DNA of 64,000 bases from Phymatolithon calcareum (GCA_977006965.1 OZ345375.1:124001-188000), one strand, 5' to 3'. Positions 41,311 through 52,405 are shown, counted from the stretch's first letter. Notes: generated from the sequence alone by a model not told the origin. Numbers and translations are program-made.

Positions 41311-42035
41311 AAATGCTGGAACGAGCGAGATCAAAGAAAAGGAGCCTTCTGGCCGTCCCAATCAAGGAAAGAGATGTGGGTGAACTACAATAGGTTAGTC
41401 GAGACATATCGGCAATGCTACAGTACGATCTATTCGAGACGGCACTGACTTTCCTCAATCAGGGAGTTTCACCAAAATCGTTGAGGACATTGCTCTTCAA
41501 AGACGAAGGAGACGTCTCGGAGTGCAACAGAAAGAGAAAAATTCCCTACGATCTGCCTGGGTCCACCCCGGCGATTATCAGACTCCCGAAAACACGGCAC
41601 CGCCAATTAGCGGTAAAGTGGGCATTCGGCCGGTTTCCCCCAATGAGCACATCACTTCTTACAGACAAGTTCGGTGATACTGTACCAATCCTCATGAGCA
41701 ACCTGGAAGAATACCTCGGAAGTTATCAACTGACCAAAGAGGAGATTGATATCACTGAAAAAGCTCTAGACAAGCTACTCTTCTTCACTATCGTCTTTTA
41801 CGACGACATGGAATAGACAAGGCGCCAATTGAGGAAATCTGATCAGTGGACCCCAAGCTTTTCCCTCCGCACTTTTACGGGAGAGGGTTTTTGCAGCTAG
41901 GGCTACGACGTTAACCCGGGTTACAAGTATTTGAATATATGATCGAAGCTACAACGTAGCTACTGAAACGCATCTCCCTTGCAGTCTCATGAGTGTTACT
42001 GAGGGCGTTTAATAAATTCCAAATTCAAAAAAAAA
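41311..42035 (+). mobile_element. LINE family E, 5'-truncated copy
   Basis: An exact 13-bp target duplication, ACTATTCACTGCG, is at 41298-41310 and 42036-42048. The frame 41415-41816 encodes only the C-terminal domain: SLRTLLFKDEGD, RKRKIPYDLPGSTPAIIRLPK and HRQLAVKWAFGRFPPMSTSLL. The 3' end reads GAGGGCGTTTAATAAATTCC and poly(A). Confidence 0.9.
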
Positions 42036-42048
42036 ACTATTCACTGCG

Positions 42049-42369
42049 CTCTTGGCAATGCGCCAAGAGTTATATGTGGGTAAGAGCAAATCAAGCTCCA
42101 ATAAACTTGTGCCTGTATAGTATAAGATGTCATTGGTAAGGTTTTTTAAAAAGCATTAGCAATATTGGTGTACACCAGGGAATATTGTCGTCAGAAGGCC
42201 AACTCATGTCTCGTGCGAGCCGCCATACATGCAATTGGGCGGCTGTGCGTTCGCGCAGTGGATGGAATAGAAAGCGAGGATAGTGAGATCCGGCTATTGC
42301 TTTATTGTGAGGACTCGGTCCGGCCAATGCTTTCGTTCTAGACCATGAAGCTTAGAAGATTTATTAGTC
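42049..42369. other. No recognised gene
   Basis: Flank between LINE E and the broken MPNYIF/CSIQ copy. No motif. Confidence 0.3.
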
Positions 42370-42556
42370 TTCTTCCACCGTAAATTCTAGTTTGGTAAAC
42401 GCGCATGTGATCCGCACCTGCTTAGACTTTTCGGTATGACGTTGTTTAAAAGAACTCTATAAATAGGGCTTGTTTAATGATTTAAGTGCAAACACCGCAA
42501 CATCTCTTAGCAATTACCTGCAAGTCATGCCCAACTACATATTCAACTCCGCAAGG
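42370..42556 (+). pseudogene. Truncated copy of the MPNYIF/CSIQ gene: promoter plus 8 codons
   Basis: Nearly identical to 44378-44571, including the TATA box TATAAATA at 42458-42465. It contains the ATG and MPNYIFNS, then breaks off at about 42552. An internal deletion of ~15 bp separates it from the complete copy just after the TATA box. It probably arose by a local duplication ~2 kb long and is not functional as a protein gene, though the promoter may still fire. Confidence 0.8.
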
Positions 42557-44137
42557 ATAACTTGGGTGCGGCAGGATCAGTGACCAGAGGAACTCGCCGG
42601 CCGCTGGCTTCGAGGCGCAGTGCGGACCACTGCAACTGACATTTCTTCTTGTTTCGGAGCTCTTAGCGGGTGACGTCCGAGGAGGGACTTCTGGTTCCCT
42701 CTTCGCGGAAAATCAGTCTTGAACCGGATATATCCGGATGCTATCAGACGGGTTTCATACATTCTGTACGTTGTACGAGTTCTAATAATTAAGAACGGCA
42801 AGCGGAGGGTCTTGAGGCATTTCGAGCGAGAAAGCGCTCTTGTCCTGAAATTTGGGAGGGCGGCGTTCTCTATCGCGAAAGCCGGTTTCGGCGCGTATTC
42901 GTCAATAGAATCGCCATTGTTTTCTTCTTCTCTTGTGGGCCGTTCCGTCCAGTTCCGTGGTTCTGTGTAGAAATTTGTTGGCCTTCTCCACGGCTGCTAC
43001 TCTATGCAACCTCGTACACAATTTCTGTGTTCTTCAGATTAGGTTCGATACAATTTCCGAAATCCAGACCAATGTGAATGTGTGTGGGTGCGCCTCTTTG
43101 ACAAGAAACGTTGGATTTTATCACCTGAGCGGGCAGGGAAGCCCAACGCATTTATCCATTTCTAGGATAATAGCAACATCAAGAGCTTAGGAACACATCA
43201 TGATGATGGTAGCAATCTTTCATTCTGTCAGCCGTTTGCGTCGCATGAAGTTGCCATCATTTTCACCTGACTTAATATTTCACACGACCAAGACATATCA
43301 AAGAGCGGTGAACGTTCATCGTGGGTGAACGTCACAGGGTGGTTTTGATATTTATAAAATCTCGATCTTGCGCACATATGCGCATGCCTTGTAACATCGC
43401 CATTACGACGCCGAGATTTTCAACGCACACTGCAGCGGCGGAGATCGTGAACGGTACGGATTATTTTCTCGCGATTCATTATAGACGAAGGTGTGTTTTT
43501 GCTACTGTTGCTGGTAGAAGAGGAGATCTGCTCCGCGGTAAAAGAGATGATTGGAGTGGCATAATATGCAGATTTTTACGATTTTTAATCGCAAAAATCG
43601 TTAGAGAACAAATCCTAAAGCTCGCTCATACTCTTAGATCGCATAACAGAATGGAAGTATGGGGTAAATATGTTTCAAAAGTTCAATTGCGTGACCTGTG
43701 AAGTTTTTCAATTTACTTTTAAGATTGACGAAGGCCGTCCATACTGTAGAGCCATCAGCGCCGACCAAACAAGCATCTTAGCAGCTCTTCTTATCTGATG
43801 CAGCCACTCCACCGTGGACGGGCAAAATTTATTGGTTGTACTGGAAATCTAGTCTCTTGATGTCAAGCAGTGCTACGACCCTACAACCTGGCTCTCCATA
43901 TACAGATACCTCCGGCTCTCGCATAGGGTCGAAACCATGTCAAAAGTTTGGATCTCGGAAAGATAATTTCCCCTGCTCTCCTTATATCTCAGTTTTCATC
44001 GCAGCGCTGAGATCACCTAAGGCATTCTCTATGTCGACCAAACCCAATTCATTCAATCGCGTCTGGTACCCATTCTGCAACATTGATCTTCCGCTTAGAT
44101 CCGCGAATGAATTGCTCTACCAGCTCGAAACTTTTCC
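42557..44137. other. Intergenic, no recognised gene
   Basis: About 1.6 kb. The longest frame is 43321-43701 (+), 126 codons, basic, without a motif. A 114-codon frame at 43836-44180 (+) overlaps a tandem repeat. I do not call either as a gene. Confidence 0.4.
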
Positions 44138-44325
44138 TCTCGCAGCTGTTCAATACACTTCCTACGAGCCACGACAGTAGAAGCTGCCTTCCACTTACGA
44201 GCTTTATGGTTATTTTAAGACCTGAATGTCCTATCGCAGATGTTCAATACACTTCCTGCGAGCCACGACAGTAGAAGCTGCCTTCCATTTACGAACTTTA
44301 TGGTTATTTTGAGACCTGAATCTCA
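44138..44325 (+). repeat. Tandem repeat, two units of 94 bp
   Basis: GTTCAATACACTTCCTRCGAG recurs at 44148 and 44242 with 94-bp spacing, followed in both by CCACGACAGTAGAAGCTGCC and TTTATGGTTATTTT. The units are about 93% alike. It lies just upstream of the complete MPNYIF/CSIQ gene's promoter. Confidence 0.9.
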
Positions 44326-44465
44326 GTCCAAGATTCTGTGGACAGCATTACATTCACATCGCAAATGCAGCCGAACCTTCTTCCACCGTAAATTCTAGTT
44401 CGGTAAACGCGCATGTGATCCGCACCTGCTTAGACTTTTCGGTATGACGTTGTTTAAAAGAACTC

Positions 44466-44473
44466 TATAAATA
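44466..44473 (+). promoter_or_regulatory. TATA box of the MPNYIF/CSIQ gene
   Basis: TATAAATA, followed by a G-run, 84 bases before the ATG. The same box and ~80 bases upstream of it (GCATGTGATCCGCACCTGCT) are conserved in the copy at 42370-42556. Confidence 0.7.
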
Positions 44474-44549
44474 GGGTTTGAATCTGGTGCTAGAGTTTAA
44501 TGATTCAAGTGCAAGCACCGCAACATCTCTTAACAATTACCTGCAAGTC

Positions 44550-44744
44550 ATGCCCAACTACATATTCAACTCCGCCACCTCAGCCAGCAAAATGAAAACC
44601 GCTAACAGCGGCACGACAAAAAACCCCGACGCTGATCGCAGACGCCAGGAGAAGCGCATTGAAAACCTAATTCGCCAGAGAGAGGAAGCAGAGCGGGACA
44701 TGAGAAGAAACGAGGCTGTCTGTACCAAATGCTCAATACAGTAG
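44550..44744 (+). CDS. Small protein, MPNYIF...CSIQ family, copy 1
   Basis: 64 codons. Starts MPNYIFNSATSASK, has a charged helix (DRRRQEKRIENLIRQREEAE, about residues 29-48) likely to form a coiled coil, and ends CTKCSIQ. The paralogue at 57485-57679 aligns without gaps over all 64 residues with about 42% identity; it has the same first six and last four residues. The codons of CSIQ differ synonymously between copies. C-S-I-Q fits the CaaX box used for farnesylation, which would anchor the protein in a membrane. I do not know this family; the size and design recall G-protein gamma subunits, but the sequence does not match them. The ATG chosen is the one conserved in all three copies; the frame is open 24 codons further up. 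TATA box 84 bp upstream. Confidence 0.7.
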   Translation: MPNYIFNSATSASKMKTANSGTTKNPDADRRRQEKRIENLIRQREEAERDMRRNEAVCTKCSIQ

Positions 44745-44821
44745 CGTCGAAAATTCGAGTATTCTTGAAAATACAATTTTTGTGGGACGAATCTTGCGAC
44801 AATGTGAGAGGATTGGATTGA

Positions 44822-45056
44822 ATTTTTTTTAATTGAAGCTCCCTTTGTCAACCTGAGAGACTTTTCGTTGCGCTACAATCCTTCGCTCACGTTCTCATTT
44901 AAGAGCTGTTTTCGTAAATTTTCTTTGGACAGTATCAACTGCTATTTCTAGCATCGGAAAGTCGTTGTTTGGGTATTGAGTTTGAAATATCCTTGAGAGC
45001 TTTATCATGTTCGGAATCTTCGTTTCTTTCTTGCTCTTGCCAGGATTATTGGAAGT
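44822..45056 (-). mobile_element. LINE family K, 3' end
   Basis: Read on the minus strand it matches the 3' UTR of the copy at 13638-15248 (AAAGATTCCGAAC, CCCAAACAACGACTTTCCGA, GTAGCGCAACGAAAAGTCTC), ending GGGAGCTTCAATTAAA and an A-run. A 5'-truncated copy of ~235 bp. No clear duplication. Confidence 0.75.
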
Positions 45057-45095
45057 GGTGAAAAAACCAGTGCTGCAAAGAAGCCTGTGCTTCGC

Positions 45096-45330
45096 TTTTA
45101 ATCCAAGGTGAGGCGTAGGGAGGTTTTAAATAAATCCTCACACAGTCGCCAAATATCTCCAATTGCTCTAAGCGATCAAATGGCAAGTCCTGGCCATGTG
45201 CCGGGCTATCGCCAACCCAATTCCAGAAGCAGAACAGTACAGACTGCTTGCGAACCTGGACTCCGCTCGTGACGCAGGGGATATTTGTTATCGTTGTTTT
45301 AGACGCTCCTAAGACCTCACAAGCTGTATG
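45096..45330. mobile_element. Two LINE tail remnants in opposite orientation
   Basis: 45096-45135 (+) reads CCAAGGTGAGGCGTAGGGAG and then GTTTTAAATAAATCC, a variant of the shared LINE 3' end. 45277-45330 (-) reads as GAGGTCTTAGGAGCGTCTAA and then AACAAATATCCCC, a family A/B-like end. Both are short and old. Confidence 0.5.
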
Positions 45331-45424
45331 CGAACAGAGGACTATAATTCCCCCTACAGCTCCCAGAGGGGGGGGCCAGATGTGGGCTATTGTAGCCAAC
45401 CTAATGGTGTTACATTAATGGAAA

Positions 45425-45535
45425 GAAGGATGTCATTAGGCAGAACGCAATGAAAAATTCTTGGCTCTCAGAAAGTTGCACAATGGCAACAGCAGATGCG
45501 TTGTTAGCTCTTAAATAAAAATATCATTTCTTCTT
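45425..45535 (+). mobile_element. SINE-like element, truncated copy
   Basis: Contains AAAGTTGCACAATGGCAACA, GCAGATGCGTTGTTAGCTCT, TAAATAAAAATATC and a (TTC)n tail ending near 45535. The left limit is uncertain and no target duplication was found. Confidence 0.6.
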
Positions 45536-45639
45536 CTGCCAATATCAACAGGATGATGAACCATTTCAACTCATCTGGAGCGAGTGCTATATCAGTGAAT
45601 TTCTAGTCCGTAAAAATCGTTCTAGTTCATAGTGTTTAA

Positions 45640-46000
45640 CAGCGTGGACAGATTCTATTGAACCTTGTCTCCGTATGTCTGTTTGAGCTGTGTTGCAATT
45701 TTCGGGGAGCTTGTAGTTGATAGTACATGATTGGAAATCAAAGGATTGCTGGGATCGATAAGCATGTTGTACAGCTCAGGGTTCAGAGAGGATCCTTGGG
45801 GGAATTCTCTATCAGTTGCGCCAGCTGCTTTGTCGTTGCCTGAAAGAGGGGCTGTTTGTGCGCCTCGCAACTCGGATCGAGATCCTCATGAGGCACATAG
45901 TAGTTGATTTGGCGAGTCATAAGGTCCGTGTATTTATGGGCTGTTTTTCCTTCACTGCAATAGTTGTGCATTGGACCGTTACGTTTTTCCTGCGGGTAAA
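45640..46000 (-). mobile_element. Degenerate LINE reverse-transcriptase fragment
   Basis: The minus strand has DREFPQGSSLNPELYNMLID, a decayed form of GVPQGSPLSP-LYN-FID from the palm of non-LTR reverse transcriptases. Flanking codons (QINYYVPHEDLD) are consistent with an RT finger/palm but are broken by shifts. Family not determined. Confidence 0.55.
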
Positions 46001-47080
46001 GGAAATTGGGACCTCCATTCGGCCGCTCTTCTATTCGGTCACAAGGAGTTCAAGAGCTCCTCACTTGCCCGGAGGAGATTTTCGACTCCATTGCTTAGAT
46101 ACCGCGTGTTCCAGTTTGCCTGCGAGGTCTTTGGGCTTCACGGAGCTTGAATTCTTTGACCATTCCTGATTGCTTGGTGACTCAGGCAGTACGGAAGCAA
46201 TCGTGTTCAAGGACTTTTTCCCAATTTCGTGCTCATGGCTCCAGTCATGGTCGCAGCCGGAGTACAACGCCGACATTCCCAGGCTTACACTGTTTGATTG
46301 CTATTTTGGTGGTTTGGTTTGGTTTCTTTCTTTCCTCATTTCAGGTTCTCCCGCTCTTCATGAAACTTGGCGTCGGGTTCTTGCGAGCCTATTGCTATAC
46401 TGTTCGTCAAGAACCAGGACCATTTTGGATCTCCAGCTGAAGATATCAAACATGGTGTTAGACATCCATCTGCCATGCAATTTATTGCGCATGGTTGCAA
46501 ATATGACGGGTACCAGAAGCCGGAGACCCGTGCGGAAGAAGTGATTTTGTACAGAGCGTCTTCGATTACTCTGCTGCGATCTTGCCTTCGGCGGCACAGA
46601 AGGTAGCGCCCGAATCTTTGCAGGTGGACATACTCAGCGGGAGGACACTCTGAGCGTTTTCGAGAGTTTGACTATTGAAGTTTTAAACCGGCTACTGTAC
46701 AGTCGTGAAGAGCTCAAGTCTTCCTTTATTCCTTTTTCGGTCTCTCGGGTTCGAATCATGTTATCCTTTTCTACTACACTGCAAGGAAGATTCCGGCAAA
46801 TGAGAATGAACAGTCCTTCATCACATCAACACCCTCCTCTCTGTGTAACTCTATATCCATCATAACATACTGCCAAGGGATGTTGATTTTCAGATAAGCG
46901 TTGTGAGCGTTGTTCAGGTCTTGTGCAATGGTTGCAATCAAGAAGAATATTTACTTGGTCATCGTTGACCGATGTATATATCATCGACAGTCGATCGTCG
47001 ATGGTGGATCGTAGATACTTGATGGTCGATTCCTCTGCTATTTGGGTTGGGCTGCATTGTCTTATGTTTCACTGAAATGA
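46001..47080. other. No recognised gene
   Basis: About 1 kb with overlapping frames of 70-125 codons on both strands, none with motifs. 46935-47010 (AAGAAGAATATTTACTTGGTCATCG) resembles 59205-59240, indicating an old dispersed repeat. Confidence 0.35.
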
Positions 47081-47880
47081 GCGGGGACATGTTTGCGTCC
47101 CTGTGGGAGACGTGCGGTAATCTGAAATGCATCCCGACAGCATGCCGAAGAGCGACGCTGATTTCTATCCACAAAAAAGGATCCTCGCAGTAAGCCGGAA
47201 ACTGCAGACCGATCTCGCTCTTAAGCCAAGTGCGGAAAATCGTTGACTCTGCCATGGACTAGGCGTGTTCAAACCACTTTCAATTAGGATTTCAAAAAAG
47301 AAGGGGAAACAGCTCGCGATGTTAAGGTCCAGGAGCTCCAAGAAGTAGGGACACCGCTTTTTAGCTGTCCTTGGCCTCTCTGCGGTATATGATCGCGTCC
47401 CTAGGGACATACTCCAAAAACTTGTTGACAAGTATCTACCCACAGACCTGGCCAAAATGGTCAGATGCCTTCTGAAACCATCCTGGGTAACAACGGTTGG
47501 AGACGAGAAATAGAAGTGGCTTCTAATCGACAGCGGAGTCCCCAATGATCCCCCCTTAGACCCTGCGTGTACATATTGTTCATGATCACATGCCTTCTAG
47601 CTGTTGAAAACACACCTCAGCCTATGTCGAAGCACTGCGCGATGCTTTTCGCAGACGACGTTCAGCTACAAGCCGCTAAATCCGACGCAATGCAATGGTT
47701 TTTGGATACGGCGACGGGCTGGCCTAAAGAAAATGTAATGGCATCGAAGACTAAGAAACGAAAAAGCGAAGTGCTTAAGAGAAGCTTAAAGAAGGGAGAC
47801 AGAATAGACGTTCGCCAACGGAGCACTCTACAGCCGTGCGGAACACAAGGGGTCACACTTATTCAGGCCTGAGCGCCAGA
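47081..47880 (+). mobile_element. Degenerate LINE, A/J-like reverse transcriptase
   Basis: Across several frames: LWETCGNLKCIPTACRRATLI, RPISLLSQVRKIVDSAMD, then MLFADDVQLQAAKSDAMQWFLDTAT with the FADD motif, then KRKSEVLK. At least six stops or shifts. An ancient relative of families A and J. Confidence 0.75.
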
Positions 47881-48017
47881 CTACGTCGAGAAGGGCTTCG
47901 GTACCTCGACAAGGTGAAATGAAAATAGCAGCGGCTCGAACGGAAAAGAGAACTGGTAATATTCTGACCCCTATGAAGTTAGATCAAGCTCGACAAAAAG
48001 GTAGTGTGATTAGAAGT

Positions 48018-48564
48018 AGAAGAAGAAGAGGAAATTTTTATTATATTGTTACCAATGCATCTGCTGACGTTTGGGGCAACACTTCTGGCGAGACACTAGG
48101 ACTCAATCGGAACCCAAAAGCTCCGTTTCGCTAAAAGTGACATAGTCAGCAAAACTCCAAAACCTACCTCTGGTCTCACAGAAGAGATCTCGAGGGGGAA
48201 AATCATATCGCTTCTATTGCCACGCAGAGTATACCGTCTCTTGACGAGCGACGGTACGCACATGGGAGTTTGCGACGTCCCGAGTCGTTTCTACGCCGAT
48301 GGCGCCATGGGCGAGTTTAGCGACTTCCTAGGTCTGTCGTGCCGCGCGGCGATCCACGCGAGGGGGTTACTGACGTCCCCAGTCTTGTCTGCGCCGGAGC
48401 GCCTTTGGGGAGTTTAGCGACATCCTGGGTCGTCCTTGCCGTGCATCTCTTTGGGACTTACTCTCGCTCGGCCTGCCCGCCGATCCGCGCGGGGGAGTTT
48501 GCGACGTCCCGAGTCGTTTCTGGGCCGATGGCGCCATGGGCGAGTTTAGCGACTTCCCGGGTCA
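48018..48564 (-). mobile_element. SINE-like composite with 5' tandem repeat (SVA-like), second copy
   Basis: 547 bp. An exact 16-bp target duplication, TAGTGTGATTAGAAGT, is at 48002-48017 and 48565-48580. On the minus strand the order is the GC-rich repeat region (48565 down to ~48250, with GGGACGTC and CCCGCGCGGATCGGCGGGCAG blocks), then the CCCCCTCGAGATCTCT core, then GTTGCCCCAAACGTCAGC, AATAAAAATT and the (CTT)n tail. Repeat units are more diverged than in the copy at 20363-20932. Confidence 0.92.
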
Positions 48565-48580
48565 TAGTGTGATTAGAAGT

Positions 48581-48929
48581 CAAGATGGCATTAACCTCCA
48601 GTTGAGTAGTCAGCCGCCTTAATAATAAAGGACAAAATAAACGGTAGTAACGCCCATGGAGCGCTATTCGCAGCATTACGGTAACAAGCGTAGACGCTGA
48701 GGCCGAGCTCGCTACGCCTTGTAGTTGGACAGCTTAGCGATAGCAGCATGCATGTTGAACGTCCAGGCGATTAGGATAGGCTGTTGTTGTTATGATTATG
48801 ATTGCCGACGGTCGATGCCCTAGATGGGACCATCTATGGTACCAACGCTGGTTTATAATGCATGTCCAAGAACTATTATGTGTACGGCCATCGAGGAATT
48901 ACTGGTGGACGGAATGTAGGAAGGCGTCA
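48581..48929. other. No recognised gene
   Basis: Short intergenic stretch before a long LINE A-like copy. No motif. Confidence 0.3.
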
Positions 48930-50871
48930 CGGAACACATTCCCGTGGCAACGAGAGTCATCAACAACAGGATTGTTCCTGGGAAAAGACAAACAGTTGTG
49001 TCTAAGTCCGCCAGGCGAAACGTAGCAAAAGCAGCCAAGCCAAAAGAAGAAATGTCCAAGTGGGCGCCGATGATGCTGGAGCAACTGCAAGCCTGCAACC
49101 GCAAACAAGACCTGCACAATACGAAAGCTTATACAGCCATGGACGACCTCTAGTCCGAGGCCGTCAAGATTCAAGACCTTTTGAAACAATGAGCTCGACA
49201 AACTAGCCAAGAAGCGAACTCGATTCTACAAGATTTACGAAAGAGCCGAGCTTGAAAATGACCGGCTTGCCCTCCGAGAAATTAAGGCACAAATCCAAAA
49301 GAAAGTAAGAAAAGCGAAGCGTGAGCAATTTGAAAAATACCTTGACGGAGTGGAGGAACTGGGTCTCACTGAAGCAGCCAACGTTGCAAGCAAAATTATG
49401 AAGTTAAAAACAAGAAGGAAAGGGTCGAACAAGGCAATCGGAGCTCCAGTACATCCAAGCAAGTTTTCTGCGCACGTTTCTAATGTGTGCACGGCTGAAA
49501 AAGACTGGAATGTGCCACTAAAGGCTTTTACAGTCAACAGGGTAATGAGGCGGCACATTATTAGGGCATTCAACCGAGCACCAAAATGGAAGGCGGTCGG
49601 CCCTGACGGAGTGGCAGTTGAATTGATGCATGCGAATAAGGAAGCCGGATTGAGTATATTGCTAGCCTTGTGGGAGACATGTGGGAGGATCTAATGTCTT
49701 CCGCGAGCGTGGCGTCAAGCTACTCTGATCCCTCTGTACAAAAACGGCCCATCCCATGTTGCAGCGAGCTACAGACCTATATCGCTTGCAAGGCAAAAAG
49801 TGGTCGAGTCCAAGCACCAACAATCCCGTAGAGGACTGAGATAGGACTACTTTGAGTCCTGAGTTTTCCCGTCCGCCATTCTGGGGGACATTTCGTGAGC
49901 TGCAAAAAGGTAGGTAGCATCAGAGGAAGCCTTGCCCATATCTTCGGAAGTCTGTGGGGCTTTTAAATAAACTTGAAAGGAAAAAAAGACCTGTATCGCT
50001 ATTAAGTCAAGCCAGGAAAATCATCGATTCCGCACTCGACTCATATATAAAGGAACACTACCGCTTTAACAGTGCCCAGCTAGGGTTCCGAAAAGAGAAG
50101 AGCACATATATGGCGATACTTCGTGCAAAATGTGCCATGAAAGATGGACATCCTTTTGTTGCGATTCTTGACCTCTCTGCAGCATATGACAGGGTGCCAC
50201 GAGACATCCTCATGAAACTGACGGAGAAACTTCCTGGAGAGATTGCAAGGATGGTTGCGTACCTGTTAAAACCATCGTGGGTCACATCAGCTGGAGATGA
50301 GACAGAAACGTGGTGTATCATCGACCGAGGAGTACCTCAAGGTTCCCCGCTTAGTCCATGCATATACAATATATTCATGGATACATTCGCAGAAGCCGTC
50401 TCCAAGACGGACAGAAACGTCTCAGACAGCCCAGTGCAATTTTTCGCACATGATGTTCAGCTTCAAGCAAAGACAGGACGAGGAATGCAGAAACTTCTTG
50501 ATATAGCGACCAGTTGGGCAAGCGAAAATGGCATGAAATGGAACACAAAACCAGGAAAAAGCGAAGTTCTTAAGTACAAAGGGCTTCAGAAGCGCACTTT
50601 TTACTTGGCGGGACGAGAACTATATCAAGCCTGGAGACTCTCGTGTCTTGGGGTAAGCATGAATAACAAGGGTGTTACGGATGACACGGCCATAGCAAGA
50701 GTTCGAAACGCTGCAGGATGCATACATAAGCTTCGGGAGCTTGGAGTGAATGTTCGAGGATTCAAACTGGAGACATGCATCAGGATCTTTAAGTCGCTAA
50801 TTATCCCGAAATGGACTCCAATGACGAATCGATTGCTGTCGGCAATCGATTCGGCAGAGGGCTTGTTCTAC
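48930..50871 (+). mobile_element. LINE family A/J-like copy, 5'-most example, interrupted by LINE C
   Basis: Reaches further 5' than any other copy. 49195-49694 encodes the linker before the RT (KKRTRFYKIYERAELEND, KAVGPDGVAVELMHANKEAG, the GPDG motif that opens the RT), and an upstream frame at 48944-49153 may be the end of the endonuclease. LINE C is inserted at 49787-49985. The RT continues in the frame 49954-50904, with GVPQGSPLSPCIYNIFMD and FFAHDVQLQ: the catalytic FADD has become FAHD. There is a stop at 49693-49695. At 50871 a SINE cuts it off. The 5' limit is approximate. Confidence 0.88.
49787..49985 (+). mobile_element. LINE family C, 3' end only, inserted in LINE A/J
   Basis: A 14-bp target duplication with one mismatch, AGACCTATATCGCT at 49773-49786 and AGACCTGTATCGCT at 49986-49999. 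Only the family C 3' UTR is present, ending GGGGCTTTTAAATAAACTTG and an A-rich tail. Confidence 0.9.
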
Positions 50872-50985
50872 AAGAAGAAGAAGAAGTGTAAGTTTTTTAT
50901 TTAAAAGTTACCAACGCATCTACAGACTCTTGGGGCAACTTTGCCAAGGCCATTGGGCCACAAACAGGGTCTATCGTTCTTATAT
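50872..50985 (-). mobile_element. SINE-like element, truncated copy in LINE A/J
   Basis: The minus strand reads AAAGTTGCCCCAAGAGTCTG, GATGCGTTGGTAACTTTTAA, ATAAAAAACTTACA, then (CTT)n at 50872. The right limit is uncertain and the downstream LINE A sequence is missing, so the second target copy may have been lost. Confidence 0.75.
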
Positions 50986-52134
50986 GTTAGCGCGGTCGAT
51001 TTCGACACGATCTGGCGGGGGATATGTGTTGATTTATTTTAAAAGCTCCCAAGGCCTCTCTTGAAGAGTAACAGGGCCGCTTTCGCACGATTTTCTAAGC
51101 TCACGTAGTTTGACTGTTCAGTACAACCTTGATTCGTATTTCTCTCCCAACAAGTGCTCCAGTTAGTCGCTTACATTCATATTCAATTTCAGGACTAATC
51201 TTGGATGAAGATAGAATGCGTTGGAGCGCGACCAGCTCAATCTCGGCTGTGACACCAAAGTATGCACCTAGTACTGATTTTCTCCAAAGAGGTGCTCTGT
51301 TGAATATCAGCCGTAGGCATCGCAACCGTGTAGATCTTTCTTTTACGCGGATAACCATCGGTAGATTGTTCGAATCAGTTGGTATCTCGAGCGATCTTCC
51401 CTCTTCTTCCTCTGCCCATAACTCGATTATTTCTTTTCGTCGCCCTTTCTTTGAGACTGAGCCCTCCTTGGCTTTGTCGAGAGCTTGCTGCAGATCTTCA
51501 TATTTCTTGAGGCACTCTATGTCCTTGGTTGCCTCCTTAATGTCTTCATCTCTCCCAGAATACTCATCTGCCTCGTCGAGGCGCTTCTTCTGTCTTACTA
51601 GACTCGCAGAGAACCTTTCGGCTTGGTGTCTTCTCCTCATGGCAGGTGGTTCTAGTCGGCACAGAACTCGCATTCTTCCATGGCGGTGCTGGGCATATGT
51701 CCCATAAACATACTTGAATAAACCTTCTGCAGATTCGATTGCTGATTGTAATCGCTTTGCCAGAGGCGTGACGTGGAGTGCATCCTCCCACTTTGGCAAA
51801 ATAAGCGACTTGAAGATTCTAATGCATGTCACAGGCTGAAAGCCTCGAACATTGACTCCAATATCCCGCAATTTGTGTATGCACCCCACTGCATTTCGTA
51901 CTCTTGATAACGCCATGTCGTCTGTTACGCCTTTGTGGTTCATGCTTATACCGAGATACGAGAGCCTCCAAGCTTGATGAAGAACTCGACCCGCAATGTG
52001 GAAGGTGTGTTTCCTGAGTCCCTTGTATTTAAGGATCTCGCTCTTTCCTGGCTTTGTGTTCCAGATCATACCATTTTCCTTCGCCCAGGTCGTCGCTATA
52101 TCAAGCAGCTTCTGCATTCCTTCTCCATCCTTTG

Positions 52135-52405
52135 TCCTAACCATGTTTCAGACTGTGGACAAGTAAGGACTACCCGCAAATTGAAACTACAGCGTGCCAC
52201 AGGACAGGGGAGTAACTTTCCCCCTCGAGGTCCCGAAGGAGACCAGAGGTGGGTTTTTGTAGTCCACTGAGTCGTGTCACACCAACAAGAAAAGAAAACC
52301 CCTTCAGGACAGAATCTAGCCAAAACCCCTTGGCCTTAGGAAAGTTGCCCCGAGCGTCAGCAGATGCGTTGGTAACTTTTAAATAAAAATCTACCTTTCT
52401 TCTTC
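52135..52405 (+). mobile_element. SINE-like element, 271 bp, inserted in LINE J
   Basis: An exact target duplication, TTCTCCATCCTTTG (15 bp with a leading C), is at 52121-52134 and 52406-52419. It has the CCCCCTCGAGG and GACCAGAGGTGGGTTTTTG core, the GTTGCCCCGAGCGTCAGC block, TTTTAAATAAAAATC and a (CTT)n tail. In place of the GC-rich tandem repeat it begins with ~65 bases of different sequence (from TCCTAACCATGTTTCAGACT), so it represents a second subfamily. Confidence 0.92.

Noticed and set aside
43321-43701. 126-codon open frame as a gene
   Set aside because: No motif, atypical basic composition, no homologous copy in the window; could be chance.
46748-46757. GGTTCGAATC, like a tRNA T-loop
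   Set aside because: No acceptor stem, anticodon arm or B-to-A box spacing could be fitted around it.
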